Below, in pieces: positions 6,642-7,323 of a stretch of 7,323 bases of DNA. How positions within the stretch are numbered: position 1 is the first letter of the stretch; every line of letters starts with the position of its first letter. Position numbers and translations under genes: made by a program. The notes beneath the pieces are model-generated. The model saw nothing but the letters and a program-made list of their open reading frames with translations, did not search any database and was not told where the DNA came from. This DNA comes from Terriglobia bacterium (GTDB taxonomy: Bacteria; Acidobacteriota; Terriglobia; UBA7540). The DNA lies in the NCBI GenBank assembly GCA_030042795.1, contig JASHYZ010000344.1:1-7323 (forward strand), given 5' to 3'.

Positions 6642-6670
6642 AGTGTAGCCCGGGGACACACACCGGTCAA
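6642..6670 (-). promoter_or_regulatory. sigma70 promoter of tRNA-Arg
   Basis: On the minus strand TTGACC (-35, at 6665-6670) and TACACT (-10, at 6642-6647) are separated by 17 bases. The -10 box lies 11 bases before the mature tRNA 5' end (6630). The spacing and sequences are close to consensus. The -35 box is only about 30 bases from the first hairpin of the IS110 leader, so the insertion has apparently left the core promoter intact. Confidence 0.75.
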
Positions 6671-6699
6671 GGTGTATCGGTGGCAGAGGCCCAGCGCCC

Positions 6700-6813
6700 A
6701 ATCAGACTCTCGATGGACTTGCGTCCACCCTGATTAGATAACGGCGTCGGCTCCGGATCGCCGGTAGACTTGGGTTGTATCCCAGACCAAGGCTGGCCGG
6801 GAAAGGAGCCGAC
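6700..6813 (+). ncRNA. candidate IS110 bridge-RNA / structured transposase leader
   Basis: Two folds stand next to each other. First, AATCAG (6700-6705) pairs with CTGATT (6730-6735). It encloses an asymmetric internal loop (ACTCTCGA against CC) and a perfect TGGAC-TTGC-GTCCA hairpin (6714-6727). Second, GTCGGCTCC (6746-6754) pairs perfectly over nine bases with GGAGCCGAC (6805-6813). Inside it are GCCGG/CTGGC (6760-6764 with 6793-6797, one G-U) and either CTTGG/CCAAG (6769-6773 with 6787-6791) or TGGG/CCCA (6771-6774 with 6781-6784). Stems with internal loops in the non-coding end of an IS110 element are what bridge RNAs look like. Which loops would bind target and donor cannot be assigned from one copy. 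Confidence 0.5.
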
Positions 6814-7323
6814 ATGAACATTATCGGATGTGATTTGCATACGCGCTACCAGGTGGTAGCGTGGGTTGAGGAAGAGACGGGCGAAATCCGCACACGGCGC
6901 TTGGAGCACGGGAAGGAAGAGGTCCGAGCCTTTTACGCGGGTTGGCCGCGAGGGGCGCGGATCGGGATCGAGGCGACGCTTCCGGCCCTGTGGTTCGAGC
7001 GGCTGCTGGGGGAGTGCGGGCATGAGTTGTGGGTGGGGGGCGCGGCGGAGATCTGGGCGCGCTCGGTGCGACGGCAGGTGACGGACACGCGGTCGGCGGA
7101 ACACCTGCTGGATTTGCTGCGGACGAAGCGCTTCCCGCGCATCTGGGTGCCGACGGCGGAGGAACGGGATGTACGGCAGTTGCTGGTGCGCCGGATGAAG
7201 TTGGTGCGGGTGCGCACCCTGATGAAGAACCAACTACACGCGCTGGCGATGAGTCAGGGGGTCTGTCGAAAGCGGAAGCTGTGGACGGTGAAGGGACGGG
7301 CCGAACTCGAGGGGCTAGCGCTG
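6814..7323 (+). CDS. IS110-family transposase (DEDD recombinase), N-terminal part
   Basis: The 170 visible codons run off the window and cover the RuvC-like DEDD domain and the start of the linker. It opens MNIIGCDLHTRYQ with D7, followed by GIEAT with E53. RRQVTDTRSAEHLLDLL (86-102) comes next, then RFPRIWVPTAEERDVRQLL (106-124) and RTLMKNQLHALAMSQGV (134-150), which are typical of one IS110 subgroup. In IS110 proteins the third segment normally reads TDxxDA. Here D91 is kept but the fourth acidic residue is Ser94 (codon TCG, 7093-7095). The Gly that usually follows GIEAT is Leu55. The domain may therefore be catalytically impaired. GGAG five bases before the ATG is the ribosome site, and it lies within the leader stem. 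The C-terminal Tnp domain with its catalytic Ser is outside the window. Confidence 0.9.
   Translation, partial: MNIIGCDLHTRYQVVAWVEEETGEIRTRRLEHGKEEVRAFYAGWPRGARIGIEATLPALWFERLLGECGHELWVGGAAEIWARSVRRQVTDTRSAEHLLDLLRTKRFPRIWVPTAEERDVRQLLVRRMKLVRVRTLMKNQLHALAMSQGVCRKRKLWTVKGRAELEGLAL

Larger units (their letters stand above)
6690..7323 (+). mobile_element. IS110-family insertion sequence, left part only
   Basis: The element consists of a structured non-coding left end and the 5' part of the transposase, and it runs past the window edge. IS110 elements have no terminal inverted repeats and generate no clear target duplication, so the left boundary cannot be fixed from one copy. It must lie left of the first hairpin arm (6700) and probably right of the tRNA -35 box (6670). 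The start given here is approximate. The transposase reading frame is richer in GCG, CGG and GGG codons than the transporter operon. Confidence 0.8.

Noticed and set aside
6667..7233. 188-codon minus-strand open frame across the IS110 end
   Set aside because: It is antisense to a clear transposase frame and extends through the structured leader. The Pro/Arg/His-rich translation is typical of the opposite strand of GC-rich coding DNA.

Overview
The window looks like part of a moderately GC-rich bacterial chromosome. Acidobacteriota (Terriglobia-like) is my best guess. It rests on the type of intergenic repeats (TGTCATTCCGAG palindromes and CACAGAG-type units) and on the style of the IS110 transposase. 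This is inference, not proof.

Positions 50-6239 hold five genes, all on the minus strand, read from right to left. They are a sugar-type extracellular solute-binding protein (4953-6239), two inner-membrane permeases (4001-4939 and 3016-3846), a MalK/UgpC-type ATPase (1840-2979) and a secreted putative glycoside hydrolase (50-1540). This is the usual layout of a CUT1 carbohydrate importer with its own enzyme. The hydrolase would cut a glycan outside the cytoplasm, the binding protein would capture the released oligosaccharide, and the permease pair driven by the ATPase would import it. The sugar cannot be named from sequence. A sigma70-like promoter (6387-6415) and a structured leader of about 140 nt precede the operon. 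No transcriptional regulator gene lies in the window.

Two intergenic gaps inside the operon are filled with repeats. Between the permeases is a nested perfect palindrome (about 3865-3998). Between the ATPase and the hydrolase is a tandem pair of hairpin-bearing units of about 58 bp (1564-1688), followed by CACAGAG-type repeats.

On the right is a tRNA-Arg(CCG) gene on the minus strand (6554-6630) with its own clear promoter (6642-6670). Immediately beyond it, in the opposite direction, is the left part of an IS110-family element. Its transposase starts at 6814 and runs off the window. The leader just before the transposase folds into a hairpin plus a long stem that ends exactly at the start codon and buries the ribosome binding site. 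It resembles the bridge-RNA region known from IS110 elements. The transposase has lost one of its four DEDD acidic residues, so this copy may be inactive. I consider this IS110 end the most interesting part of the window.
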